Below are positions 17,580 to 25,868 of a stretch of 64,000 bases of DNA, in pieces. Origin of the DNA: CAYZMS01 sp964479625. Its GTDB lineage: Bacteria; Bacteroidota; Bacteroidia; Chitinophagales; Saprospiraceae. Under the pieces are notes generated by a model. The model was not told the DNA's origin. It searched no databases and worked only from the letters and a program-made list of their open reading frames with translations. Numbering within the stretch: the first letter of the stretch is position 1; every line of letters starts with the position of its first letter. Where the stretch lies: assembly GCA_964479625.1 (NCBI GenBank), contig CAYZMS010000008.1, forward strand, positions 62,001 to 126,000. Direction: 5' to 3'. Position numbers and translations under genes: made by a program.

Positions 17580-18713
17580 TCAGTGGGAATCCAAAAATCG
17601 TTCCTGAATGCTACGCATTTCTTCCGGCTTATTGACATTGATCAATACCTCCGGACGTGGGCTGGGAAAGCATTCAATACGGCTATTGATCAACACTTTG
17701 CGCGGACAGGAATACCCCTGCGCTAAAAACTGCAGCAAAATGGGATAGGCGCGGGGTTCCCAAATCGCTACCAATGGCTCGGGGAATTCGTTATCAGGGC
17801 TTTGATAGGCCGTCGCGGTCCTGGAAGGATTACGACCTTCAATCAGGAATTTCAAGGCCTTTTCACCCAGCAAGGGCAGATCAGTGGCAACTACCAACCA
17901 GGCAGCCTCCGGGTCTTCCCGGAAAGCAGAAAGAATGGCGCCCATGGGCCCCAAACCCAGAAAAGAATCTGTAATAAAAGGATACCGTCCCTCCAGGGAT
18001 GGAACCTGCTCCCCTCGGCAGGATATAAAGGTCGAAGTACAACAATTGGATAGCTGTTCGTAAAGATATTCTCGCTGAGGTTTTCCATGGTATTCGATCA
18101 TGCCCTTATCTTTTCCCATCCGCTGGCTTTTCCCTCCGGCCAGGACTAAGCCTTTCAAGGAAGGGATCACAAGGTTTTCACGGATAAAGGCGGCGATACC
18201 TTCCCAATCGTTCCATTCAAGTACGGGAGGGAGAACACCATCCAAATGATCGAGTAAATAGGGGTAAATTTCCCGGCATTCTTTCGTTAAAAGGATCAGT
18301 TGTACATCCGTTAAGCGCTCCAGTTTACGGGAAAGAGATTCTTTTTTCTTTGGATCCAGTAGTACAATTTGCCGTTGACCTATAAAATGGTTCCCATTAA
18401 CCAGGACCAGGGCCTGCTCATTGAACAGGGAACGAAATTGAAAGGGGGTGAAACCTGCTTCCCGATTGAATTGATGAAAGGCGATTCTATCAGTATACTC
18501 CAGGCCTGCTCCGGCTTTCAGAGCTGGTGAAAGGGCCGGCGCCTGATGATCAGCATCTACAAAAGCAAGCTCCAATTCACCTTTAAATTGGTGGATTAAT
18601 TGCCCTGCCAGTTGTTGGATCCGTGAACAGGGAGCCCCGACAAGTGCCCATTCCTGTCTGTGAAATTGTCCGTAAGCAGGCCGGGCCAGCTTAGCATGCT
18701 TTTGATATGCCAT
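17580..18713 (-). CDS. MobA-like nucleotidyltransferase with N-terminal MobB-like domain
   Basis: A 377-residue two-part protein. Residues 185-377 are a MobA-type NTP-transferase: LVLAGGKSQRMGKDKG (nucleotide loop, GG at 193-194), a DLPLLG motif, and a VNKPEEM end, as expected for molybdenum cofactor guanylyltransferase. Residues 1-180 look like a diverged MobB-like domain: VGAPCSRIQQLAGQL sits where a P-loop would be but lacks the GKT/S, and AFVDADHQ follows. It is two bases from moaC on the same strand, so both probably serve Mo-cofactor synthesis. Whether the N-terminal half binds nucleotide is doubtful. Confidence 0.82.
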   Translation of the reverse strand: MAYQKHAKLARPAYGQFHRQEWALVGAPCSRIQQLAGQLIHQFKGELELAFVDADHQAPALSPALKAGAGLEYTDRIAFHQFNREAGFTPFQFRSLFNEQALVLVNGNHFIGQRQIVLLDPKKKESLSRKLERLTDVQLILLTKECREIYPYLLDHLDGVLPPVLEWNDWEGIAAFIRENLVIPSLKGLVLAGGKSQRMGKDKGMIEYHGKPQREYLYEQLSNCCTSTFISCRGEQVPSLEGRYPFITDSFLGLGPMGAILSAFREDPEAAWLVVATDLPLLGEKALKFLIEGRNPSRTATAYQSPDNEFPEPLVAIWEPRAYPILLQFLAQGYSCPRKVLINSRIECFPSPRPEVLINVNKPEEMRSIQERFLDSH

Positions 18714-18715
18714 AC

Positions 18716-19195
18716 CTATTGGCGTTTAAAGTCCCGTTTCCCTCCCGTTTTTTCCATTAGCCGGGTTTCTTTTATCAGAATATCATGGGAAAGAGCTTTA
18801 CACATGTCGTAAATGGTAAGTGCCGCAATGGTAGCCCCGGTTAAGGCCTCCATCTCCACTCCAGTCTTGGCGGTGATTATTGTGGTGCAATCAATTACCA
18901 CTTCCCCTTTTTCATTTACGTGTATTTCTACCTGGCACTTATCGAGGCCAAGCGGGTGGCAAAGGGGAATTAATTCACCGGTTTTTTTTGCGGCCATAAT
19001 GCCTGCCAGGATAGCTGTTTGAAAAACGGGGCCTTTCTTGGTTTGAATCTCTCCACTTTCCAATTCATTCATAATAGTATCGCCTAAGACCACGATACTT
19101 CGGGCACGGGCAAGCCGCCTGGTTGCTTGTTTCAAACCCACGTCCACCATCCCAGGCTTTCCCTCATCATCCAAATGCGTAAAACCTTCGGACAT
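18716..19195 (-). CDS. moaC: Cyclic pyranopterin monophosphate synthase MoaC
   Basis: A 159-residue MoaC, normal length when started at the ATG at 19195 (MSEGFTHLDDEGKPGMVDV). The open frame extends 51 codons further, to 19348, but that part is basic and unrelated. Motifs: GKPGMVDV near the start, IPLCHPLGLDKC (active-site region), CTTIITAKTGVEMEALTGA and the KETRLMEKTGGKRD end with the catalytic lysines. MoaC makes cyclic pyranopterin monophosphate from the MoaA product, the first stage of molybdopterin synthesis. The MobA-like gene follows after two bases; moaA lies at the far end of the window. Confidence 0.95.
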   Translation of the reverse strand: MSEGFTHLDDEGKPGMVDVGLKQATRRLARARSIVVLGDTIMNELESGEIQTKKGPVFQTAILAGIMAAKKTGELIPLCHPLGLDKCQVEIHVNEKGEVVIDCTTIITAKTGVEMEALTGATIAALTIYDMCKALSHDILIKETRLMEKTGGKRDFKRQ

Positions 19196-19467
19196 TTTAA
19201 ATTTGTATTTAAACAGCTTAAGCCAGGGGAGTATCCCGGTTTCAGACAAACCAAAGAACATACGATATCCCAAGGCTTCTCTTCTCCTCCAAGAACACTC
19301 CCTCCATCTTTTTAATAAACGCGTCAGCCAAAATTTACAATAAAACAAGAGTGTAGGTAAAAAGCAAATGCTCCTTCTATTTGCATTGGTGCCTTTCCTT
19401 TAGAAATTTACGGACAAGCCATGCCAGTTAGGCTGGGAACCCGGTAAAAGAATATTCCCGGCTTTTA

Positions 19468-20079
19468 TTAATTAAGATTTTGCTTATTGGAAAATTCAGA
19501 GAAAGTAATATTCCCAAAATCTTTGGGGCTGCGATCAAAGACTTCCAAGTTGGACTCTTTTCCAAGGGCGTCAAAGGCTTCTTGGTGCACTTGTGTTAAA
19601 ATCCAGGCATCTTCATCCGGATGATAATCAAAAGTGATCTGACTTGTCCAACGGTCCCGGCTACCCCCTGAGTGATTAACTGTTAGCTGTCCAATTTTGA
19701 TACTTATTCCTTCAAAGGGGTCGCCAAAGGTACCACCGCAGCCGGCACAAAGGATTACCTCGTCATTGCTGCTGGCCACTTCCAGGGATTTATTTTTTCG
19801 AACCAGCAATAACAATGGGCGGGCTGCATCGCTTCCCGCTTCTTCATTGCGTTCGCGCAATGCAAGAGCTATATCTTTGGCATTACCGTCTCCATTTAGG
19901 TCTCCCTCTACCACTTCCAGGATCGTATAACCTTCAGGAATGAATGCGGCCAACTCCTGGCTATCCACCGCTATTCCACTCAGCATTTGATGCATGCCCA
20001 TCGCTTCCGCCGTATTTTTAGGGTCGGGTTTACAAGCAAGGGCGAGATAAGCTAACAAAAACAAAATAACGGGCTTCAT
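19468..20079 (-). CDS. Putative lipoprotein with DLNGDGxxxD motif
   Basis: From the ATG at 20079 a 203-residue lipoprotein: the signal ends LAYLALAC (Cys near 16). The central EGDLNGDGNAKDIALAL resembles the calcium-binding DxDxDG loop of FG-GAP/VCBS-type proteins. CAGCGGTFGDPFEG and RWTSQITFDYHPDEDAWILTQ follow; the latter resembles the segment that often ends such VCBS-like single-domain lipoproteins. I do not recognise a named family, and the function is unknown. It lies 32 bases downstream of comM on the same strand and may be read from the same transcript. Confidence 0.7.
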   Translation of the reverse strand: MKPVILFLLAYLALACKPDPKNTAEAMGMHQMLSGIAVDSQELAAFIPEGYTILEVVEGDLNGDGNAKDIALALRERNEEAGSDAARPLLLLVRKNKSLEVASSNDEVILCAGCGGTFGDPFEGISIKIGQLTVNHSGGSRDRWTSQITFDYHPDEDAWILTQVHQEAFDALGKESNLEVFDRSPKDFGNITFSEFSNKQNLN

Positions 20080-20111
20080 CTTGAGTTTTTGCCAAGATAC
20101 GGAAATCTGGA

Positions 20112-21668
20112 CTATCCCGCCCACCCCTGGCGATCGAGGGTCCGAAAATGAATAGCTTCAGCGAGGTGTTCCATCCTGATCTTCGGACTTCCGCCGATGT
20201 CAGCCGCTGTACGGGCAACCTTGAGTATACGATCATAAGCCCGGGCAGATAATTTCAAGCGATCCATTGCCCGCTTGATCAGGTTTTGTCCGGCTTGATC
20301 GATATAACAAAAATCCCGAACCATGCGGCTGGGCATCTGGGCATTGTAATAAACCCCCGGAACCTGACTAAACCTTCGGGCCTGGATCTCCCGGGCCTTG
20401 ACCACGCGTTGGACAATATCGCTGCTACTTTCAGTGGGTTTAACTTCTGAGGATAATTCTTCGAAGGAAACAGGCGTTACTTCCAGGTGCAGATCAATTC
20501 TATCCAGCAAAGGGCCTGAAATACGGTTCAAGTAACGCTGGACCACTCCCGCACTGCATACACATTCTTTTTCAGGGTGATTATAAAAACCGCATGGACA
20601 GGGATTCATGGAAGCTACCAGCATAAAGCTTGCCGGATAGTCTACGGAAATACGAGCCCGGGAGATGGTGACAAAGCGATCTTCAAGGGGTTGGCGAAGT
20701 ACTTCCAGGGCTGATCGCTTGAATTCCGGCAACTCATCCAGAAATAAAACCCCGTTATGAGCCAGAGATATCTCTCCAGGCATTGGGTGGGTGCCCCCTC
20801 CAACCAGAGCAACGTCACTGATCGTATGGTGGGGGCTTCGAAAAGGCCGGTGTGCAATAAGGGAGGTATGTTCCGGCAATTTCCCAGCTACCGAATGGAT
20901 CTTTGTCGTCTCCAGGGCCTCCTGCAAAGAAAAAGGAGGTAGGATAGTTGGCAGGCGCCGGGCCAACATGGTTTTCCCTGCTCCGGGAGGCCCGATTAAA
21001 ATGAGGTTGTGCCCACCTGCTGCAGCAATTTCCATTGCCCTTTTTATGTGTTCCTGTCCGCGAACGTCGGAAAAATCCACCGGATAGTTTTGGTGTTGCT
21101 GAAAGAATTCTTCTCTGGTTTCTACCTCTACCGGAGCCATTTCACTACGACCTTCGAAAAAGGAAATCGCTTCTCCCAGGTCTCTTACTCCATAGACCTT
21201 TATACCTGATACAATTGCTGCTTCACGGGCATTTTGCACAGGTACCAACATCCCCTTAAAGCCTTCCTTACGGGCCTGGATCGCCATGGGAAGGGCTCCA
21301 CGCACCGGACGCAGCGCACCATCCAGGGCCATTTCTCCCATCATCAGGTATTGGGCAAGCTCCTCGCCGGGAATTTGCTTACTGGCTGCCAAAAGGCCCA
21401 GAGCTATAGGAAGATCGTAAGCCGAACCTTCCTTTCGCAGATCGGCCGGAGCCAGGTTAACGATCGTTTTTGCCCGGGGCATTTTATACCCCACATTAGA
21501 AATAGCCGCCTCCATACGCTGAAATCCCTCCCGAACCGCGTTATCCGGCAGTCCTACCATATAGTAATACTGTTTACCTGCTACGGGCTGCCCCCCTGAA
21601 TCTACTTCCACACTGATCGTACGGGCATCCACTCCGTGCACTGCACTGGCGTTTGTTTTTACAAGCAT
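20112..21668 (-). CDS. comM: YifB/ComM-family AAA+ ATPase (Mg-chelatase-like)
   Basis: From the ATG at 21668 (MLVKTNASAVHGVDARTI) a 518-residue protein: an N-terminal Lon-protease-like domain (to about 170), the Mg-chelatase AAA+ core with GPPGAGKTMLARRLP (Walker A) and FLDELPEF (Walker B), the RPFRSPHHTISD segment, a cysteine cluster NPCPCGFYN...CVC typical of the family, and a C-terminal Mg_chelatase_C domain (LSARAYDRILKVARTAADI). ComM is a hexameric helicase that drives branch migration in natural transformation; in other bacteria its role is less clear. The frame opens 17 codons earlier, but family members begin at this Met. A palindrome-flanked promoter is upstream. Confidence 0.92.
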   Translation of the reverse strand: MLVKTNASAVHGVDARTISVEVDSGGQPVAGKQYYYMVGLPDNAVREGFQRMEAAISNVGYKMPRAKTIVNLAPADLRKEGSAYDLPIALGLLAASKQIPGEELAQYLMMGEMALDGALRPVRGALPMAIQARKEGFKGMLVPVQNAREAAIVSGIKVYGVRDLGEAISFFEGRSEMAPVEVETREEFFQQHQNYPVDFSDVRGQEHIKRAMEIAAAGGHNLILIGPPGAGKTMLARRLPTILPPFSLQEALETTKIHSVAGKLPEHTSLIAHRPFRSPHHTISDVALVGGGTHPMPGEISLAHNGVLFLDELPEFKRSALEVLRQPLEDRFVTISRARISVDYPASFMLVASMNPCPCGFYNHPEKECVCSAGVVQRYLNRISGPLLDRIDLHLEVTPVSFEELSSEVKPTESSSDIVQRVVKAREIQARRFSQVPGVYYNAQMPSRMVRDFCYIDQAGQNLIKRAMDRLKLSARAYDRILKVARTAADIGGSPKIRMEHLAEAIHFRTLDRQGWAG

Positions 21669-21782
21669 GTGTCCAATTGTTGGAAAAGAATGGCTCGCAC
21701 AAGGGGTTCTCCCGGCCAAGAGCCACTCCTAAGGATTGTTAGCCTTACCTAAAGAAAAATCAAGAATGGTAAATGGGTTATA

Positions 21783-21827
21783 CAAATATAACAATATGCT
21801 TTCAAAAATCAAAATCATATTGTTATA
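21783..21827 (-). promoter_or_regulatory. comM promoter bracketed by a 12-bp inverted repeat
   Basis: On the minus strand a TTTTG box is followed, 19 bases later, by TATATTTG (plus coordinates 21783-21790), an exact TAnnTTTG -7 box. Perfect 12-base inverted arms, TATAACAATATG (21787-21798) and CATATTGTTATA (21816-21827), 17 bases apart, flank the region and overlap the start of the -7 box. This is the layout of an operator, though the same palindrome could also fold as a weak hairpin after the upstream RNase gene. Confidence 0.5.
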
Positions 21828-21867
21828 AATTGGTGGAGCAAACGCCTACATCCGGGGCTTTCACCCC

Positions 21868-23280
21868 TTATACAATGTACTCCTGGCCTAAGCTGGGGAC
21901 CTCAACCCCTTTGTATCCAAGGGACTCCAACTTTGATTGGAGGACTTCCTGTCTATCCAAAGTTCCATGGACCAGAAACAGCTTCTTAAGGCTATCGCGT
22001 TGATTTTGGACAAAATCAAGAATTTCCAGTTGGTCCGCATGGGCTGAAAAGGAATCCATCACCTCTACCCTGGCCTTTACAGGTTTATACTGCCCGAATA
22101 AATGCAAGACCTCAGAACCATCACGCAGTACGCCACAGGGAGACTGTGGGCTACAATATCCAACAATTAAAATTGTATTCTCCTCCTGGTCGATATTATT
22201 AAAAACATGATGCTTGATCCGGCCGGCGGTGATCATCCCGGATGAACTAATGATCACGGCAGGGCCTTCAAGGGTATTCAAAGCTTTGGAATCATCTACA
22301 TGCCGAATGTACTTCAAACCATTAAACCCAAAGGGATTCTCATCGATCAGCATGTATTCTGTCAGGTCCTGGTCGAAACATTCGGGATGGGAGGCAAAGA
22401 TCATGGTGGCATTTACGGAAAGTGGGCTATCCACGTAGACCGGTACCTTTGGAAGGCGGCCATCCGTTTCCAGTTGATCCAGAATATAAACGATCTCCTG
22501 AGTACGACCAACGCTAAAAGCAGGGATAATGAGCTTTCCCTGCCGCTGAATACAGGTCTCGGTAAGGATTTCCAGGAGCTTATTAATATCATTTGGTGAG
22601 CTAAGATGTTCCCGGTCTCCGTAAGTACTTTCACAAATCAGGTAATCCAGCTCCGGCATGTGTTGGGGATCCCGTAAAATAGGGCGTGCAGGTCGACCGA
22701 TATCTCCTGAAAATCCGAAATGAACCGTTCTTCCCTTTTCCTTTATTCGCAAGGTCACACTGGCACTACCTAAAATATGACCGGCATCTTTAAATAGCAC
22801 TTCTACCTGATCGTGGATTTTAAACCAGCGGTTATACCCGTAAGTAGCAAATAAATTCATCGTTTCTGCTACATCCTTAGTTTCATACAGAGGTTGATGC
22901 AGCTCTACCTTATCATCATATTCTTCTGATTCTTTGGCCTTTCTATTATGATAGTCGGCATCCCTTTCCTGAATTCTGGCGCTATCCAACAACATGATAT
23001 TGCATAACGAACGGGTGGCATGAGTAGCGTGGATCACTCCCCGAAAACCATCCCGAACCAGTTTGGGGATACGACCGGAGTGATCAATGTGTGCATGAGA
23101 AAGGACCAGACAGTCAATTTGGGCTGGTTCGAACAGCCATTCTTCATTGAAGTGCTCCAAGTGATCTTCATATCCCTGATACAAACCGCAATCCAGTAAT
23201 ATGGTAAATCCATCTTCGAGCGTAAGCAGGTGAGCACTACCGGTAACCTCCCGGGCCGCTCCACAGAATTTTATTTTCAT
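21868..23280 (-). CDS. MBL-fold/beta-CASP RNA-processing exonuclease-like protein
   Basis: A 470-residue metallo-beta-lactamase protein with beta-CASP and RMMBL regions. Metal-site motifs: LSHAHIDHSG (HxHxDH) near residue 61, GHILGSAS near 167, a D in FGFSGDIGRPARPIL near 195, and the beta-CASP segments PAFSVGRTQEI, SSSGMITAGRI and FSAHADQLEIL (the last with the His-B/His-C region). This is the layout of YSH1/CPSF-73-like RNases found in many bacteria and archaea. It probably cleaves RNA; targets are unknown. It is single on its strand between comM and the terminator of the sigma operon. Confidence 0.9.
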   Translation of the reverse strand: MKIKFCGAAREVTGSAHLLTLEDGFTILLDCGLYQGYEDHLEHFNEEWLFEPAQIDCLVLSHAHIDHSGRIPKLVRDGFRGVIHATHATRSLCNIMLLDSARIQERDADYHNRKAKESEEYDDKVELHQPLYETKDVAETMNLFATYGYNRWFKIHDQVEVLFKDAGHILGSASVTLRIKEKGRTVHFGFSGDIGRPARPILRDPQHMPELDYLICESTYGDREHLSSPNDINKLLEILTETCIQRQGKLIIPAFSVGRTQEIVYILDQLETDGRLPKVPVYVDSPLSVNATMIFASHPECFDQDLTEYMLIDENPFGFNGLKYIRHVDDSKALNTLEGPAVIISSSGMITAGRIKHHVFNNIDQEENTILIVGYCSPQSPCGVLRDGSEVLHLFGQYKPVKARVEVMDSFSAHADQLEILDFVQNQRDSLKKLFLVHGTLDRQEVLQSKLESLGYKGVEVPSLGQEYIV

Positions 23281-23311
23281 TGGCGGTGATTTGTTGGGAA
23301 GCTAAGCTATA

Positions 23312-23355
23312 AAAAAAGAACTTGTCTCAAAACTCGTTCTGAGTTTTGAGACAAG
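23312..23355 (-). terminator. Strong terminator of the sigma/anti-sigma operon
   Basis: A perfect 15-bp stem (23321-23335 with 23341-23355) and a 5-base loop. Read on the minus strand, the hairpin follows the stop of the 23380-24480 gene by about 25 bases and is followed by TTC and seven T (plus 23312-23320). It would also insulate the RNase gene downstream. Confidence 0.8.
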
Positions 23356-23379
23356 GAACCCTTTTTAAATCAGGAGGGA

Positions 23380-24480
23380 TTAATAGATCTTTAAAGCACC
23401 GTAGGAAAGGCGGGCATAAATAGTGCCTCCATTTGAGCCGCGCTTTCCCCTCAATTCATGACTTGTTGATCGTTCATTTTCGAAATCCACCCGTAAATCG
23501 CGTGGATATTGAATACCTGCATAGGAAGTTTCTGCATCCAGTTCGAAGTTGGCACTTTCCGGGATTTCCAGTTTGAAATCCGTATACCTTCCCACCAGAG
23601 TGACCTCTTTAAAACCTTTATCCAATTTCCCCTTAAAACTACCGTTCTGGAATTCTAACTCCAGGGACTCCTGCAGGAAATCTACAGCAAGCTGGGTGTA
23701 TTTGGAATCCATGCCGATTTTCTTTGCCTTTCCAATTTTGAAGCTATCATATTTCCCACTATTGTACAACTCCTCTACCTCGCCTATATCATAGGTATCG
23801 TATCTGGATTCAAGGCGGAGAATACCGACCGTTCCCAAAGTGGTTTTGGTATATTTACTTTCGCTTTCCAGCTTGTTGACCGAGCCAACCGCCAGTTGTG
23901 CGTGACTCACCTCCAGATCCAGGTTTCGAACAGCACCGATAGAACCATTCCCGTAGCCAAACTCAAGATTAACATCTTCGCTGGTTCCTTCGAGCTTGAA
24001 GTTGACGTATCTTACTTGAAGTTCAATATCCCCATTTAACTTGGCGACATACAAATCACCGTAGCGGTGGTCAACCTCAAGCCTGTTTGATTTGGGAAGG
24101 TAGACCTCGTAATTGATCGAATAGTCACTCTTGTCACCGTTACCGTACCACCCCTTTTGGGGTTGGATTTCTGTTACGGCCTGTACGTAATCCAGGGCAT
24201 TGGAAAAATCAATATTGATCCGATCAAAAACCCGTTGGGCTGCGCCTTCATTTCCCGCCTTAACTACGATCGTCACAGCAATTTTTACCCGGTTTCTATC
24301 CCAGGTAAGAATATCGACCTTACCATATTCATTTTGAATGGAGGTAGTGCCACTTGCGTTGATATCAAATTCTTTTTTAATCGTTTTTGTATACTCTTGT
24401 TTGGTGCTCCCCCAGGCAGGAGGCAGCATCATCCCCAGGACTAAAAGAACCCCGAGGTACTTACATAATAATTTCATCAT
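23380..24480 (-). CDS. Secreted beta-solenoid-like (DUF4097-type) protein
   Basis: A 366-residue protein with a signal peptide (LLCKYLGVLLVLGMMLPPAWG) and a long series of short beta strands with repeated Y/F-G patterns: NEYGKVDILTWD, DHRYGDLYVAKLNGDIELQV, FGYGNGSIGAV, SKYTKTTLGTVG, SRYDTYDIGEV, SGKYDSFKIGK, SKYTQLAV. This is the style of the DUF4097 putative adhesin family. It is probably exposed in the periplasm or at the cell surface. It overlaps the anti-sigma gene by 20 bases and ends before a strong terminator, so it is the last gene of an ECF operon; it may be what the sigma factor senses or controls (inference). Confidence 0.72.
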   Translation of the reverse strand: MMKLLCKYLGVLLVLGMMLPPAWGSTKQEYTKTIKKEFDINASGTTSIQNEYGKVDILTWDRNRVKIAVTIVVKAGNEGAAQRVFDRINIDFSNALDYVQAVTEIQPQKGWYGNGDKSDYSINYEVYLPKSNRLEVDHRYGDLYVAKLNGDIELQVRYVNFKLEGTSEDVNLEFGYGNGSIGAVRNLDLEVSHAQLAVGSVNKLESESKYTKTTLGTVGILRLESRYDTYDIGEVEELYNSGKYDSFKIGKAKKIGMDSKYTQLAVDFLQESLELEFQNGSFKGKLDKGFKEVTLVGRYTDFKLEIPESANFELDAETSYAGIQYPRDLRVDFENERSTSHELRGKRGSNGGTIYARLSYGALKIY

Positions 24481-25003
24481 CTTCCAGATTTACATTATTT
24501 TCCTGATTAACCCGCTCCAGGACGCGTTCCAGTATGGCAATTTTAATTTGATAGTTCTGAATGAGGGTTTCAACAATCTCCTGCTCCTTACCCTTTGGAG
24601 CGTTCTGCAATTCCTTTTTTAGCTCTTTTTGTACCTGATCTAATTGTTTCAGATCGGCCAGGACATCTTCCTTGCCGTCGAAGCCGGTTAACTGTGCAAC
24701 TTTTTGCTGGATCTGGCCCTGGTAAAATTGTTCAGCTTCCAGAAACTCAGGGTTGACATCCTGAATAATATCTGCGATGTTCTGTGAGAGAGGCTGCGAT
24801 AAATACCGGCCTCCAACTGCTCCGATCACCAGTAAAACGGCAACTGCGGCAGCAATTCTTAGGGTCTTCCACACCTTCCACCGGACTTTAGGCCCAGGGT
24901 GTACTTCACAGTCGATTGCAGCCCAGACATCCAGGCTAGGAACCGCATCGTCAAAAGCTTCACGGTTGTCGAGAATGAATTTTTCTAATTGATCGTTTTT
25001 CAT
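24461..25003 (-). CDS. Putative anti-sigma factor, single-pass membrane protein
   Basis: A 180-residue protein: an acidic cytoplasmic N-terminus (about residues 1-45), one membrane helix (TLRIAAAVAVLLVIGAVGG, about 47-66) and a charged, helical periplasmic part rich in Gln, Glu and Lys that could form a coiled coil. It has no zinc-binding HxxxCxxC motif. It starts five bases after the sigma factor stop and overlaps the next gene by 20 bases, so position and topology suggest it holds the sigma factor at the membrane. Sequence similarity alone would not identify it. Confidence 0.65.
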   Translation of the reverse strand: MKNDQLEKFILDNREAFDDAVPSLDVWAAIDCEVHPGPKVRWKVWKTLRIAAAVAVLLVIGAVGGRYLSQPLSQNIADIIQDVNPEFLEAEQFYQGQIQQKVAQLTGFDGKEDVLADLKQLDQVQKELKKELQNAPKGKEQEIVETLIQNYQIKIAILERVLERVNQENNVNLEDDEIIM

Positions 25004-25008
25004 ATTGC

Positions 25009-25659
25009 TTAGAAGTTCGAAGCCATAGGTCGGCTTTCAATGATCTCTCTTATTTTTTTCTTTGCCCGGCTGTACTGGGATTTGGAGGTAGCCTCCGTTA
25101 TATCCAGTATTTCCGCAATTTCCTTGTGGTCATACCCCTCCAGTAAATAGAGGGAAAATACGATCCGGTATCCATCGGGTAGCTGTACCATGGCGGCCTT
25201 CACGGCTTCCACGCTCATTCCAACGGAGTTGGTGGGTGGTTCTACTGGCTCTGCAATTGCTCCGTGACGGTCATCCAACTCTTCGAAATACACTTGTCTT
25301 CGCTTTAGATGGTTAATGCAATTGTTTACCACGATTCGTTTTATCCAGGCACCGATGGAAGATTGGAACTGGAAGGTGTTGATTTTGCTAAACACCTGTA
25401 TAAAGGAAGTTTGCAAAATATCCTCCGCTTCCAACTCGTCCTTCACCATTCGACAACATAGATTGAACATGGCTCTTGAATAGAGCTGATAAAGTTCGAA
25501 TTGAGCCTGTCGGTCTCCATCCGTGCACTTTTCAACTATTTCTCTATGCGTGTCGGCGTAATCCAATGTTACAATTCGACGATTTTCAGGTGGTTCTTTT
25601 GCTATTGGTTTTTCCCTTCTTCCCTTTTCAACCTTCAGGGATTTGATCTTTGCTTCCAA
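25009..25659 (-). CDS. ECF-type RNA polymerase sigma factor
   Basis: A 216-residue sigma-70 family protein with region 2 (FELYQLYSRAMFNLCCRMV, EDILQTSFIQVFSKINTFQ, IGAWIKRIVVNNCINHLKR) and region 4 (VQLPDGYRIVFSLYLLEGYDHKEIAEILDI, then SKSQYSRAKKKIREI, the helix-turn-helix). A basic N-terminal extension of about 40 residues precedes region 2; the next Met is not obvious, so the start at 25659 is uncertain. First gene of a three-gene operon with an anti-sigma factor and a surface protein. It likely responds to an envelope signal. Confidence 0.9.
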   Translation of the reverse strand: MEAKIKSLKVEKGRREKPIAKEPPENRRIVTLDYADTHREIVEKCTDGDRQAQFELYQLYSRAMFNLCCRMVKDELEAEDILQTSFIQVFSKINTFQFQSSIGAWIKRIVVNNCINHLKRRQVYFEELDDRHGAIAEPVEPPTNSVGMSVEAVKAAMVQLPDGYRIVFSLYLLEGYDHKEIAEILDITEATSKSQYSRAKKKIREIIESRPMASNF

Positions 25660-25868
25660 AGCAGGTGTTTTTTATAGACATCTCCACAGCGCATTTTCTA
25701 AAGTTGAATGACCCTTAACCGACTTCATTCAATCTGTTTTATCCCGGGTACATGTCTTATTTATCATTTACCCTAAGGGACAATAAATGTTAAAAGGGGT
25801 TGCACCAAAAAGAAAAGATTTATTCAGGCGTTTAACTCTTTTGAAGAAAAGGAACGGCTGGGCCTTCC

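Noticed and set aside
18716..19348. MoaC with a 51-residue N-terminal extension
   Set aside because: The extension is basic, unrelated to MoaC, and a good ATG exists at the conserved start (19195).
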